Positions 1 to 12,881 of a DNA stretch of 64,000 nucleotides are shown here, one piece after another; the first letter of the stretch is position 1; every line of letters begins with the position of its first letter. The notes below the pieces were generated by a model. The model was not told the DNA's origin and ran no database searches. It worked only from the letters and a program-made list of their open reading frames with translations. The stretch is from Corythucha ciliata (taxonomy: Eukaryota; Arthropoda; Insecta; Hemiptera; Tingidae): contig CM075943.1 of assembly GCA_038030265.1 (NCBI GenBank), positions 35,216,001 through 35,280,000 on the forward strand. The letters run 5' to 3'. The position numbers and the translations under genes were made by a program.

Positions 1-134
1 GCTAGAAAGCAACGAAATTTCATGTTTTGAAGGATAAATAGCCGGAATAGCAAGTTGAGAGACCGTTAGCTGCGAAATTGCGTGTTTTAGAGGATAATAA
101 CCATGCAGCTGCGAATGAATGGATGAATAAAGGT

Positions 135-345
135 CTATCCACACACATCAGTGCCGTGAACGGGACGTGCCCCGTCCGACAAATAAAATATTATTCTCAA
201 TGGAAATTGAAGGGACACGCCCCTGACGCGTGCCGGATTATGTGCAAACGAGCCTCTCAATTCCCGTAGGAGAATAATATTTTACTTGTCGGACTTGCCC
301 CGTCCCGGCACGTCCCGTTCACGGTACTGATGTGTGTGCATCGAT
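135..345. mobile_element. Palindromic MITE-like element with CG-rich ends
   Basis: An inverted repeat of about 65 bp per arm surrounds a ~75-bp centre. The left arm carries GTGCCGTGAACGGGACGTGC and the right arm its near-complement, both followed inward by ATAATATTTTA-type sequence. No coding capacity. The target duplication is unclear. Confidence 0.6.
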
Positions 346-495
346 CTTAAGGTGTGAAATAAATAAGTGGGAGAGATCTTTCTTACCTTCAATATCTTCA
401 TTGGACACTCTCACACCTACAACCCTCAATTTTTAATTTTTTAAAAAATGTTTGATCATACCCACGTGCAGTGACGAACCAACACCTAAACAGGG

Positions 496-645
496 CCCTG
501 GGGGTCAACCATGACCATGAGGCAGCGTAAAAATCCCGTCAATCGCGGTATCTATGGCGCTATAACATTATTAGTGATAAACCGTCCTTAGGTACCGCTT
601 GCGTTACTTTTTCAACGCTCGCTAGCTCATGGTTGACCCCCTGGG
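496..645. mobile_element. Short inverted-repeat element
   Basis: A perfect 19-bp terminal inverted repeat (CCCTGGGGGTCAACCATGA at 496-514 and its complement at 627-645) encloses 112 bp. The size fits a MITE; no flanking duplication was identified. Confidence 0.5.
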
Positions 646-699
646 CGGAAATCTCTATGACTCTCCGTAATCTCTAAATAAACAAGGAATATAAATATA

Positions 700-1480
700 C
701 CTACATTTTTACGTTGCGTTAAAGTATGGCTTTTTCTAAATTTTAGCCGCGATCAATTTCAGCCGAAAATTACCGCGTTACTAAGTTTCAGCTGTGAATT
801 AGCGGGGTTTGACAAATCTATCCAAGTTTTTCTCAATTTTGGGCGTGAATCATGGTTTTTCTCAATATTAGTCGCGAATTATATCTTAAACTCAACCGAG
901 AATTATCGCTTTTATTCAATTTTAGCCGCGGATTATCTAAATTTATTAATTTGTTGTATAATTCATTTTTTGGTCCATTTTTACCAGCCCCAGCTAAAAA
1001 CGCCTCCATAAGGGGGCGCCGATTGCCGAGTCGCTGGTTTTTTAACGAATTTTCTTGGCTCTTGCGTATCCTATCGAAGTAGTCCTATTAAAGTGGGCAG
1101 TTCTTTTCTTTCAGCAGGCTTATAGGGGCAGGTCTACGTCTCAACTTGAGAAAAAACGCTGATGCCCAGTTTATTCTGGTGGTCCTTTCCGCTAAAATTG
1201 AGAAGGCACGCTAGTTTGCTGTTCTTGGGGCAATTGCACGGCTAAAAGTTTTAATAAATGCCAATATTCTTGCGAATATTCTTGCCAATATTATTATTGC
1301 GAAAAGGTGCTCATTCGTGGCTAAAATTAAGAAAATGCGCCAATTCGTGGTTTCTAATACAACTTCCAGGCCAAAAGTGGGGAAGAACGCTCATGTGTAG
1401 GTCTTTGGGCAAATCCGCGGCTAAAATTGAAGATAGCGCTAATTCAAGCTAAAAGTGACGCTTTGCCTGTGACGTATGTG
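700..1480. repeat. Degenerate ~30-bp interspersed repeat
   Basis: Recurrent variants of CTAATTCGCGGCTAAAATT and GAGAAAAAGCG in both orientations, about 30 nt apart, too diverged to align as a clean tandem array. The same sequence type recurs at 13440-13800, 20520-20730, 33340-33860 and 34450-34640. Confidence 0.55.
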
Positions 1481-2252
1481 AGGCGGGAGCCGCGCGATTT
1501 TAGCTGCTAGAGCGGGTACAGCGTTTGTATCGGACGTGCGATTTTCATCGAAAAAGGACAGATAGAACACTACAGGCGTTTTCCGCTGTAAATGCTCAAG
1601 ATGCTTAACGCTGAAATCGCGTAACTCCCGCTAACGTAGTACGGGGCTTTGGAGAAACATCGCTGATTCACATCTAGAATTGAGGAAAAGCGCGGCGTGG
1701 ACAGCTCGGTAGGAATGAAATTAATTAATTCTATGAAATTAATTATGAAGATGATTCAAATAAAGTAAAAAGAATGTCTTCTTCTTCTGGTTCGTCTTAT
1801 TGCTCTCCCCCACACCTGACATTTTGAATTTTGCCGCCCAGGGAGTCCACCGCCGTGATCTGGCCCGGTTCAAACCGTACCTAACCACTTTTCGGTTTAA
1901 ACTCCTCCGATACCGATCTCCCATCTCATATTGTATTCCGATCAATGGGGAGCAAAACTTGTAAAAACCAAATTTCGTGGATCCGGCTCTTCCAAAAATT
2001 AAATTGCGATGTTTTGGCTCTTCAACAACAGTTCGTAGGTTTGGTTCTTTCAGCAAATACATATTTCGCCGGCTTGGCACACTAAAAAAACCCAATTTTG
2101 CCTTTCGACCTATGGTTGCGCTCGGAAGTGTGACCGGTGCTGAGATTGAACAGATTACCCGCCTCGTGCTTGGCTGCCATTCGACTGCTTCATCCCTCGC
2201 GACAGGGAATACTGTCGATATTCAGATAATTCGTCTTATGAATATTGGTAGT

Positions 2253-2258
2253 TTTATT
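2253..2258 (-). promoter_or_regulatory. Candidate poly-A signal of the CCAR gene
   Basis: AATAAA on the minus strand about 100 nt past the stop codon. An A-rich run on the plus strand at 2333-2355 lies directly beyond the stop. Position and motif fit a cleavage signal; no transcript evidence is available. Confidence 0.4.
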
Positions 2259-2355
2259 AGAAAACACATAAAATGAATACAAACACTGCATGCTCCAATG
2301 TCAATTTGTGTACGTCATGTAAATTGAGATGTAAAAAAAAAAACAAAAAAAAAAA

Positions 2356-5300
2356 CTAATGACTTTTTTTAGAATCTTCTTCACCTTCGGCTATCTCTAT
2401 GACTGATGGCTGTTTTTCTTCCGCGTTGACCAGAGGTCCTAATCTTTCATATATTTCGTGGCATGCCGTTGCATATTTTTTCTCATTCGCCTGCAAAAAA
2501 GTTTATAAAACATAAGACTCTCGCAGAACTCATAAATCACTCGTAATTGAAAATCTTTGTTTAATTTGTTTACCATTATCGTTGACAGAGTCGACTGCGC
2601 TGAAGCCAATTTATCGTTCAATGTGTTTATTTCTCCGTTCAGATCTTTTACCGTCCGTTCAGTCTTCGAACAATTTTCCTTAGCTTTCACTGTTGGAACT
2701 CAGATGGTTCGACATCTTGCTCAGAAACAGAACTCAAAAAATACTTACAGAAATCGGCTTTCATTTTACCGAGAGCCTTTTCCGCTTCTATACGATTTTT
2801 CTCGCTTTTACTCAACTGACTCATCAATTTTTCAATGTCAACCACAGCGCCGTTATACTTAACGAGACCGCTGCTCGTCTCCATATCAACGGCGTCACTC
2901 TTCTTCTCCGTTTGGGATTCATCTTTGACCGAATTTGCGAGCCAGTGGTCTTTGAGTAGACGTCTATTGCCTGGAGATAAGGATGCGAGTCTTGGTCTTG
3001 GGACAATTTCGCACGGGATAGAATAGTGTAGGGTACTCACCCAATCCTAGTTCTTTAAGCCCATCGGGAGTGAGTTCAACAGTCCCTTCCTTTTTCGGAC
3101 ATGAGGTTCCCCCTTCGGTCTTTACTTCCACAAACTTTTCGGCTAATTTTCGGTAATAAATTTGATCCCTTTGGGCAACTTTTTGAACCAATTTTCTCAC
3201 CTACAATAAAATGAGTCACCGCGGGGAATTTTAAATGAATGTTTTGATGTCCCAACCTGTGAACGGGAGATTGTTAGTCCGAGAGAGAAAAGCAGATCTT
3301 CCAGGTCTTTCTCTAGAAAATATCCAATTCTGGAGGTATCGAAATAAAAACAGGCAAGAAGCAGATTTGAGTCTACGATTTTCACTTTCTTCACTTCTGC
3401 CAGTTTTTTTGTATCATCGCTCTTTTTCTATTAGAATTTGGGAATTAGGTGTCGTTTCGTGAAACGAATCTCATTGTTTTCTCACATCGGTTTCATGATC
3501 AGAAGTTGCTTCAATTTTCTCTTCCTTGGCACTATCTCCCTCTTTGTCGCTCTTTTCCTCCTTAGCCTTGTCCTTGCTATCTTTATCTTTCTCTTTCTCT
3601 TTCTCTTTACAACTGTCTTTGGGCTTTTTCTTGTCCTGAAAGAAAGTCAATGGTTAGCAACCACACTATGGGCTTCCATTTTTTATAATGTAGTACCTTG
3701 TCGTCTTCTTTGACTTTTTCAGTGGTGTTCACTAGAGAAATGTAGATTGAAAAGCCGTAGTCTCTCATGAGCATTTCGTTAAAAACTTCCGCAAAAAGTG
3801 AGACTTCAAACGAGTGTTCCTTTAAGAGAATAATAAAAACGTGCAGTCTCCCAGGACGGGGGGACGTAATTTGTAAATAAAATACCTTCGTGTCGTCAAT
3901 GCGGTAACCCAATAGTGACGACAGGGATATAGCGGCACAGTTGAATCGTCCAGCTTTGGCAGTTCTATTGGGATGAACAATTATGTGAGGTGTTTCGGGG
4001 AGTTTGTAGCGCTTTTCCCACATTGAACGATCTTTTTCGGACATTTTCACCGGCGCTGGTTTATCGCTTTCTTTTTCTTTCTCTTTCTCTTTAGAGGAAG
4101 ATGCAGGGCTTGGTTCGTCCTTCTTTGAGTAGTTAACAGCTTACAATGAATGTTAGAAGAACGAATAATTCAACATTACTTCTTTAGCCGGCGCATCTTT
4201 TGATGGTGACTGAGTTTCTTCCCCTTCCTGATGGTCAGGCTTGATGGTTTCACTGGACGTGTCTGCGACGACGCTACAGTCTTCAGGTGGTTGCTCACCT
4301 TCAGTTTCAGCCTCGGATTTTAACGCCTTAGAAAGACGAGCGGCGAGCTGAGACTTTATACCCTTAGTGGGGAGATTTCTGGCGTCCAGTTCATCTCGCA
4401 ACTCTTGCACCTAAGACAACGGTGACTTACATAAAAACCTTGACTATCCTTTACACGGGTAAACAGGCACAACCTTCATGGATTTCACGTCCAACTGGGA
4501 GAAATGCGTTGGCTCGCGTTTCATATCAACGTCAGCGCTGTCTCCTTCCTAAACATGGGAAAACAAAAGACACAATCGTTAGAAAATTTCTGATTTCAGC
4601 AAACCTAAAGGCTTGGTTTAGATTTGAAGCGTCGTCGCAAATCCCTATAGTTAGAAACGTCTTCAAAAATAAGCCAGGTCTCCAGATGGCGTGACTCCGA
4701 CTCGCTGACCCACAGTGCAAAAAAAAATGAGACAAAGCAGAAATTACACAGAAAATAAATAAAATAATCGCTGCAGTCGTCATGAAGGAGGGAGGGGGAA
4801 CGGACGAATTAACTGAGAAGTCCGGACTAAACTTAAAAATAGTAAACTATAGGAAAGTAAATTAGGTGGATGGTTCATCTGCCTTGATTTCTGCATCGGA
4901 TTTCTCCTCAGGCATTTCTGAAGCGGACGCTGTTGAGTCGTCCAACGTGCTGCAAGACGCTGGGTTGATTTTTCTTTCGAGGGCATCTTTGTAGTCAGCA
5001 GCTATCGAGTCCCATTCAAGGCGACTCGGGGCTGAAGACCAAACGTCGGGAACAAACAACACGACGGTTTCAACCCTGGCCGGCACCAATTTGCCTTTGT
5101 GGCAGCTCTCCCCTCGATAGTAGTGCACCTCCAAGAAACGCAACCTGCCAACAAGTTTGAACGCTGCTCATTTCGCCTTTTTTGTGTGTTCATATCCACC
5201 CAAAAATCCCCAAAAACATTTTTTTTTTAATGGCCTATTGGAAACAGGAAAAAATCACACTCGTCGAGGAACGTTCGTCGCAAAGCAAATGTTAAGTTGG

Positions 5301-8300
5301 ATATTAAACCCCTGTCGAAATCGAAATCCCTACCTGCAAAAAAAATTACGTCTCCTGAAAATTGCTTCAAGGAAAAGAAATCGCATCCGTTTAGGAAAAA
5401 ATTTGTATAACTAGCCGTTTTTCAGTGCAACTCCAATCCTGTGCCCCGGTGTTATTCAGGATATTCAAGGTGACTGCTTAATTCAAAATTCAGTTTGATA
5501 CAATAAAAAAAAAAACATACCATTGCGTACACGGCGTCAGATCGATGGAAGTAAGGGCCTTACAAGTTCGTATGGCCGTGCGAATAAGAACAGAAGCATC
5601 GTTGACAGGATCTGCTCCATCCAACGAAGGACTCCATGGTCCACCAATGGCCATTGTCTCTTGTCCTCGAGTTCCGACAAGGAAATGAATCAAGCGAGAC
5701 GGATGTTGACTCATTCCACCGTTGTCTTCTGCCGATTCTGAATCTTCGGGTGTCACTGATCTTGATCCACGGCTATCCGTACTGGCGCAACCCGATTTAG
5801 AAAATAGCTCATCAAGCCCAGGCGATGACAGTAGCATGACCTAAGAGTAACCATGCGATTTATTATCGCTTAAGGCACAGATGCGAGAGAAAATTTCAAA
5901 CCTTTGCTACGAATGAGTAGTCAGCATCAGGCGGCTCCAAAACAGCATCGTTGGGCGTTACAGGGTCAATTTCACGGTTCATGACATGAAACTGACAGGG
6001 TGAATTGAGTGAAAATGGTTTGCCAAGAGGAAGAGACTCGCTCCATTTGGAATTTGAGAAAAAAAAGTCCGACGGAACGTAGAGATTTGTGTACCGTTTC
6101 TTCAATTCGATGACGTCAAACTCGGAACTGCAGTACATTCGCTAATTATAAGAGTCGGAATGAGGGATCTGATTGATTTTGCTTACTTGGCCAAGGCGAA
6201 TTTTGGCACGACAACAGCATATCTAGCAGGAGGCTGGTAACGAGCTGCAGGACGAGCGCGTCTAACAGGAGATTTGCTTTTCCTTTTGGGCGGAGGAGAA
6301 CGAACGCGTTCTCTATCTCTTTCTAAGCTTCTATCTCGACTGAAAATTTCATACGGATGTTCAGAGGTTTTCACGTGGATGTGAATCATTATAGTGACTC
6401 ACGTGTCTTCTCTTTTACGTTTCCGATCGTCTCTTTCTTTACTAGGAGGACGATTACGATTTCTACGGTCGCTCCTGTTTCCCCCACGATCACCACCTAT
6501 CTGAAAGTTTCTTCCTGAGCCACCGGACCCTGAAGGGCGTCCTCCGTCGTTGCCTAAAAGATAAATGATGAGGCGTACGGAGAAATGTCAAAAAGCGCTT
6601 GAATTCAAAGTAAACTAACTTGGAGGCGGCACGGCATTGTATCCTTGACTAAAACGACTGCCTGAATTATGACCGTCTTTGCTGTTCAAGACTTGGATTC
6701 TCGTAGCGTTCCATTTGAAGGGCATTGCGGGGTTGTACACTGCTTCAACCAGTACACGATCATCAACCTGAGGTGTTGATCCTTTTACGCAACAACTAAA
6801 ACGCGAGGGGCGAGGGTATCATTATTTTAGCTCGTACCTTTCAACGAGATTAACAGTACCTGGTTTGAAAGAATACGTCTTCGTCAACAAACCCGAAATT
6901 ATCCTGAATTTTTGTCACAGTTCCAGTGAACACTCTCTGGTTTTTCCCCATCGAGTGGTTATTGGACTGCGACGATGCTCCACTGCTTGACGAAGACACA
7001 GAACCACCGCCGCCAATTCCGCCACCACCAACGCTCCCTTGCCCAGAGACGTTGATACCCGAGCTTCCGCCGAAAGCCGCCGAGTTTAAAGCTCGAGTTG
7101 GATATTGTATCGCACCCACGCCTGCGTACACCTGGCATCATATACAAACAAGTTGAAGAAGAAAAACAAAATTATTAAAATCACGCACACAGCACACGTA
7201 ATGTCTGCAATTTAGGAAATATACTGCACAGAAACTGCAGCTATGAACAGTTGATGTCAGCATGAGAGGAAATCCTCTGCAATTATAATTTGAGAACTGC
7301 AGAGACCAGTATCATGCTCAATAACTAACATGCAATCACACAACAGTAAAACTAACCTGAGAGCTACCCAACGCTGTCTGCATAGACACGCCACTCTGAC
7401 TCATGTTTCCCATTGAGGTCATATTCAGGTTAGCCTGTAAGGAGGAAAACCGGAATTCTTGAAAGGCGTCCCGCATCCAGCAAAGTTCCAAGTGTTTTTT
7501 CTTCTTACAATCAAGTAAGGTACCTAACGACACTCAAACTTTTGCTAGGGGGGCACTGCTTCAGAACGGAGCTCACGTCAAGACTGGGTTAGGCTTGGGG
7601 AATTTTGCCTATGCCCCAAGCCTAAGATCATGAAAGGAACTGAAGAAATGTTGCTTCAAAAGCCTTTTACTCTTTTGCAGTATGATGGGCTGTCAGAAGC
7701 AAATGCATTGAAAAAGTCTAGTCTAGTACGTCCCACCCCATTAACGCGCCACGTCGTATTACTCACACGTCAATACATCGTTCGGGCGACACAGACATAG
7801 GAATCCCTTTCAAGTAAATACCAGGCAGTGAACAATCACAAAGGAGCACATCCAAGGCGTTGTGTGTTCCCGAAGAGACTGGGGGAGACTACGAATGCCG
7901 AACAACATCGGTGATGAAGTTCCAGGCTGAGATTACACCATTTACAAGGTTGCTGGACCGAAGTTCTCCGTATCTTCTTGAGCTGTGATCATGAATCCCG
8001 GAATGAATGCACACAAAACTGGCTATTTGACCTCAAAGTCTGATAGTCTCGACAAGAATTGAAACGCCTACCCAAAAACTCACCAATCGGTGGTAGAGGA
8101 GGGGGGGAGGGGTACAAATATTTAGCGAACGCTCTCCTATGAGTCATCATAATATGTTTTAATTCATTTTTCCAAGCCAAATGTGCTCGCCGGCTAAATC
8201 AAATGGCGAATCTATAGATTCAAAGTATTCCCTAAAATAAAACAATAGAAGAATAGCACGCACTTCATGCCCTCAACCTTTGTTACGTTAGACCCTAATT

Positions 8301-11300
8301 TGACTACTAGACGGGGATCCTGAAATTCAGCTCCCCGAAGGCTCTGTACGAAGCTTGTATTTGTTCACAGGAACTCACAGAGTCGATTATTTGTCACGCT
8401 TGCGTGTCGATAGGTATCCTTTCTTGGATTACAGGACTGTCGGATGTGCGGCTTCCGTCCGCACGAAACTTCGTGCGGACACGACATCGTTACACTAATT
8501 GTGTGTCGGTACTGGTACTGTACGGGTACGGCGGCAGGACAGAGGGCCTTTAGGGCAACTATGGATCGCGCCAGGGTTAAGTAACGCTTTTTCAGGGTCA
8601 TTTTTCAAAGTTCCAAGCATGTCATGTACCTAAATCCATGATCATGATCCTAAAAATCCTCATTTTTCCATATTTAAGCTTTTCGGTGCCCTCTCTAATA
8701 GGTGGCCCGAGGCGGGCCAATCCCCCCCTCCACTTCTACCTCGGTACGCTACTGGTTCCAAGTGTTTCGATGTGAGCGGAACGCGGTTTAAGTGTACCTC
8801 AGAAATTGGTAAATTGCTGAAGGTAACTGGCCCCAGCCAAAACGCACTTACGAGGGCGCTGAGCCATGTAAATGGGTGTATAAGTGAGCGAGTCACGATG
8901 TCGTTGGTTTCGGAAATTTTCTTTTGAACAACAAAGAACTTGCACATTTTTTGAAATATATTTTTTTCGGACAAATATTGAATTATAAAAATATTGGTGT
9001 AATTTACAAAACCCGAAAATTAGAATTTTAATGAATTCTTGATTTTTCTTTAATTGAATTTTTTGGATTTTCGAAGGACCCCCCAACCATCCCATCATCA
9101 TGGGCCATCTCGTATTTCTCGTGTCGTCACTTTACGTTTTCTTGAAATGTAATTCTATGTATTTCTGATGCAGTTTAGCGGTTGAAATGAAAAAAAATCT
9201 TGAAATCATACTTAAATTCAACTGAGATGAGCCGTGGCCCTAAGCTGCGTTTACATCTGAAAGTTTTTTGCTCTCGAGAACTTAACTCGCCAGTCTAAAT
9301 GGACCAGAGAGTTCGCGGGAGAGCACCTGGCACTCTCAGAGAGTTCAACTCTCGAGATTTACTCTCACGTGTAATAGCATCATTAGATTTCGTTTAAAGC
9401 AGGTAGCTACCTAATATCGAAGTTTCATCTCAGGTTCTAGGAGAAGTGAAGGAGGCTTGATAACTTGAAAAGAGAACATAGTCGGAGCAGAAGCACATCC
9501 ACCTATTTGCATTAACAAATTGCATTATATAATGTTTTTATTAATAATTTGCCATGTTTAGAGCAGGCCTTGAAAAGTTCTATCCGGTTCTCTTTTAGGC
9601 ACCGATATAAACAACTTATCGGGCGTCGAAGAAGTAGAGTTTTGACATTGTGGCACAAAAAATTAACCAACGACTCAATGGCAGTCAGAACTTGGCTTTT
9701 ATAAGCGTACCAAGTAGTACTGAGCGAAACGCGTGGGACATTTACATCAGATATCAAGAAATAAATTCTCAAAATCTCACAGGAGTGAAGGAGAATAGAG
9801 CGAAAGGCTGGCGTTCTGAAATGAGACAGGAATTGAAACCCAAAGAATATAGACACAAGAAAAGAGGAAATCAGGAAAAATCGGAACACGAACAACACAA
9901 CACAAGCCGAAAAACGGAAGTAGAAATTAACTGAATCCTGACTCAAGAAGAAGCATGAGAGAGAAGATAATTCCTAAGTTGCGTACTTGCCTCAAAACTA
10001 ATAAATATGAGCATGTGGCATCGGCTTGTGAAACATTAACAAGAGAGATTTTGCAACCAGCCCCGTAAACGCTAAAGTTAATTTTTGAGTTCGCGTAGCT
10101 AGGGTAGTAAACATTTCGTTGGTTGAAATGTGAATAGCGTTAACGCTAGCGTAGCTGTTTGCAAAATCTCTCTATTATTTTGCGTTTCACGTTAAACAAA
10201 TCCGAATAAAATTAATGAAAACGACGTCGAAAAGCATGTACAAGTAGTGTGGGTATGAGGGACTGGTCGACCGTGTCAACTCGTCCAACTACGCCACTGG
10301 TGTTCACCCAATCAGAAGACGTTTTCGCGGGCACAAAAAATTACGATTTTTTTTTACCCATGCAAGTTCCCTATTAAGAAACTGACTTTTTGGTGTATGG
10401 ACAGTTTTCAGGAATGCCACAGAATGGATCGCTCGGCATTTCCTGACTTTTCCCGGTTTTCGCTGACCAGTTTCGTGAAATTCCTGACAAAATTCGGATA
10501 ACATTGTAATAATAATGCCTACGAAATTAAAGACTCGTAATTCTGTATGACAAGAGAGTTACTCAGTAGTGACTTAAGAACACATCGCACGCTCTGATGA
10601 AGAATACTGGTGTCAGTTGCGGATCTAGGGAGGGGCTCGTTAAATCACCCCAAAAAGGTATCCACTATCCATTCCCAAAACTTGTAATTTCACACCATAA
10701 ACTAGCTGTTCAGGTGCATGACTGCGATCATTCGCAAACGCTCTCTACATCACTACCACTAGGAACACGAATATAATTAGCTGTAAAACTGTTGACTCAT
10801 TGATTGAGCAAGAAAATTGGATTTTCCAAAAGTACTAACCGGTCGTATGCTCACAAATCTTGAAACTTGACACCCTTAAATCCGATTCATCAGCCAGGCA
10901 TAGGAACCTCAGAAAGACTCAGGACGTACTGCAACTGGAAGGCGACGTGTTCCTATTTTTAGAGCGTGAAGAGCCGGTCAAGCCATTCAATAGCGAAAGG
11001 CCTAGCTGGGCGAATTTTTGCAGCAACGATCGGGTGAAGGGGGCGAGTCGATGATTTGGTATAGCGGAGAGGGCCCACCGCGCGTTGGCGGGTGGGTGAG
11101 GGGTTCGGTGGCGGAAAGAATGACCAGTTTGATCCATTTTGGCGCGCGATTCGTCAATTTAGCCATTTTCGTGGCGCGAATGGACAGTTTGGCCATTGTT
11201 AAAGCGCGAATGGTCACCTTGGTCATTTTTAGGCGCGCGAATCGTCATTTTAGCCATTTTCAAGCCACACATCGTCAGAATGGAAGTCCGGTTTCCTGGC

Positions 11301-12191
11301 TGAACAGTAGTTTCCAGTGGACCCCCCCCCCACCTCCAGTTTTAGAACAAAACATCGGTATTTGGCAGGCGGCCAAGTTGAGAGCTTCACAACTTCAATT
11401 AGTCAATTAGCCCTTTCATGGTCTCACAATATGGACAGCGGTAGGGCTTAATTCTCTGTTAGAGCAAAAACTCGTCGAATGACCAGACTTCTGGGGTAAA
11501 TTGGCCAGCTTTTCGATGGGAAAATGTAATTTTAAGGCTTAACTTTCGTGATCGCTGTGGAGGGGGGCATTGTCTTTTGCAGAGCTGATGTTTGGATCAA
11601 ACATATCTCTTGGGCTACAAAATAGAGAGTTTCAGCCAATTTAAGGCGTGAAATAACCAGGTTTGCTAGCCCAAGGGCTCGAACCTATCGAGCAATATCC
11701 GAAAGGGGCTTGGACCCCCTAAGCCACACAACATCAAATCGGCGCATCCCTCGATTCACTGATGCGCTGGAAGCGTTAATTTTTCTCTCTTCAATCTTCA
11801 GCTTCACATTTTCAAGGAATGTGTACTATAGCATTGCATTTACTTTTCTCCCGAATCTTGGTACTAGGAGAAACTGGCTGCGCCGTTTTTAGTGGTAACA
11901 CGACGAATTGCACGGACTTGTAAATTATAAAAGTGCAACCTCAAGAAGAAGCACCAAACGAACCTGTTGGCCCATGGAGCCCGTCTGAAAAACCGTGGGG
12001 TACTGCAGCAGCGATGGATTGGCCATTTGAGGCATAGCGGCCGGTATCATTGGCTGTACTTGTCCTCCGCTTTGTGGCACACCTGAAAATTCCACCGTGC
12101 GATTAATTCGAAACTCACGTTCTCACTTCAAAATGTACGCACTCGAACGAGCCCACGGAGGGTTTTTACTTCCTTGACCATATTGGGACAT
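2356..12191 (-). CDS. CCAR1: CCAR1/CCAR2 (DBC1)-family cell cycle and apoptosis regulator, complete, 20 coding exons
   Basis: Nuclear transcription and splicing co-regulator of the CCAR family. Exons in coding order: 12191-12143, 12082-11964, 7434-7357, 7131-6860, 6795-6620, 6553-6403, 6339-6187, 6127-5902, 5840-5521, 5144-4883, 4548-4474, 4410-4180, 4122-3886, 3819-3697, 3635-3486, 3427-3257, 3200-3041, 2970-2749, 2689-2574, 2490-2356. They sum to 3426 nt (1141 aa), close to the 1150 aa I recall for human CCAR1. The start MSQYGQGSKNPPWA matches the family N-terminus. Domains: S1-like RNA-binding domain ~148-211 (RVFTGTVTKIQDNFGFVDED), basic RS/KR-rich segment ~240-330, DBC1 nudix-like domain ~333-560 (VETVVLFVPDVW; AIGGPWSPSLDG), SAP ~620-660, conserved PHIIVHPN block, EF-hand-like region ~875-960 (FYFDTSRIGYFLEKDLEDLL), C-terminal coiled coil ~1010-1110. 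Exon 8 needs the acceptor at 6128; the nearer upstream AG breaks the frame. The exon 10 donor is GC, not GT. A few junctions (exons 1/2, 13, 19) are uncertain by one or two codons. Confidence 0.93.
9243..9375. mobile_element. Candidate MITE in CCAR intron 2
   Basis: The ends GCTGCGTTTACATCTGAAAGT and its imperfect complement enclose several copies of the palindromic motif CTCTCGAGA. Weak terminal match; non-coding. Confidence 0.35.
10043..10173. mobile_element. Palindromic MITE-like element
   Basis: Terminal inverted repeat AGAGAGATTTTGCAA and its complement, with further inward complementarity around TAGCGTTAACGCTA. About 130 bp, non-coding. Confidence 0.5.
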
Positions 12192-12881
12192 TGCGGCCAG
12201 TCAATTTTCCGATCAAAAGACGATTCAACTGGGCCGGGTTGGTTCCCCGGCTTAAGAAGCGCGGATGGTTAAAATAATACGAGCACCAGCAAATACGACT
12301 ACACAGTAAACAACTAAGCCCGAAGTATCAAACTTATATTTTAAAAGATGCCCCTCTGCGAACCTCTTAGCCCAAATTAGTTTAACTGAAATCCCCACTC
12401 ACTTAAAAGGATAAGCCAAACAGATAAAAAATTGACTAGAGAAGACACATTTATGAAAAATTCTTGTATGCCTCAAAGCAAAAAGAGAAATCTATTTCGC
12501 ATGCGCTACATCGCGCGGGGAGCGTTTTTCCTGTTTACTGTTTTCAGCTTTTATTTTGATAACTTAGGAAATTCTTGTGGCTGCTAGTAGTTCCTCAAGG
12601 AAATACATTTTTATAATGCAGGAAAAAACCAGAGCAATCAAGCTGATCTCAACCTACGCGGCATCCTTCCTAAACGATGACGTCGAAGTACACACGAAAT
12701 TTTAAGATCCGTGATGTCATCAGAGACAAATAGGAGTAACCTTTTTAGTGGTTTATGGTTTGACGTTGAGTGGGTCAGCGCATGGCCAGCGCGATTGGAC
12801 TCTCCGAGGATGACTGCAATTTAGTTTACAAATTGTTCCTTTTTTTATTTCGCGATACAGTTTTTAATCGGTGAATTCGAA
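12192..12881. promoter_or_regulatory. Divergent CCAR / COX18 promoter region
   Basis: About 690 bp separate the two divergent start codons, so one nucleosome-depleted region probably serves both genes. Seen in it: a palindromic CGCATGCGC at 12499-12507 followed by CG-rich sequence, matching the core of an NRF1 site; a CRE-like TGACGTC near 12677; a second ATF-like motif near 12714; and ATTGG (inverted CCAAT) at 12794-12798. NRF1 and CCAAT sites are common at animal bidirectional and nuclear-encoded mitochondrial gene promoters. Transcription starts were not determined, and 5' UTRs occupy an unknown part of this interval. Confidence 0.6.

Larger units (their letters stand above)
7435..11963 (-). 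other. CCAR intron 2 (4.5 kb), repeat-bearing
   Basis: All other CCAR introns here are short (roughly 50-400 nt). This one holds a 12-bp-stem hairpin at 7589-7625 (TTAGGCTTGGGG), a GC-rich 11-bp-stem hairpin at 8457-8480 (GTCCGCACGAA), a MITE-like block at 9243-9375, a palindromic element at 10043-10173 and degenerate repeats at 11120-11280. I see no conserved exon in it, and the frame closes across it. Confidence 0.7.

Noticed and set aside
6128..6140. Alternative acceptor for CCAR exon 8 at the first AG
   Set aside because: Using it shifts the frame to an early stop; the acceptor ending at 6128 restores the DBC1 domain.
11640..11715. tRNA gene or tRNA-derived SINE (GGTTCGAGCCC on the minus strand)
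   Set aside because: A B-box-like motif is present but no A box at the right distance and no cloverleaf arms were found.
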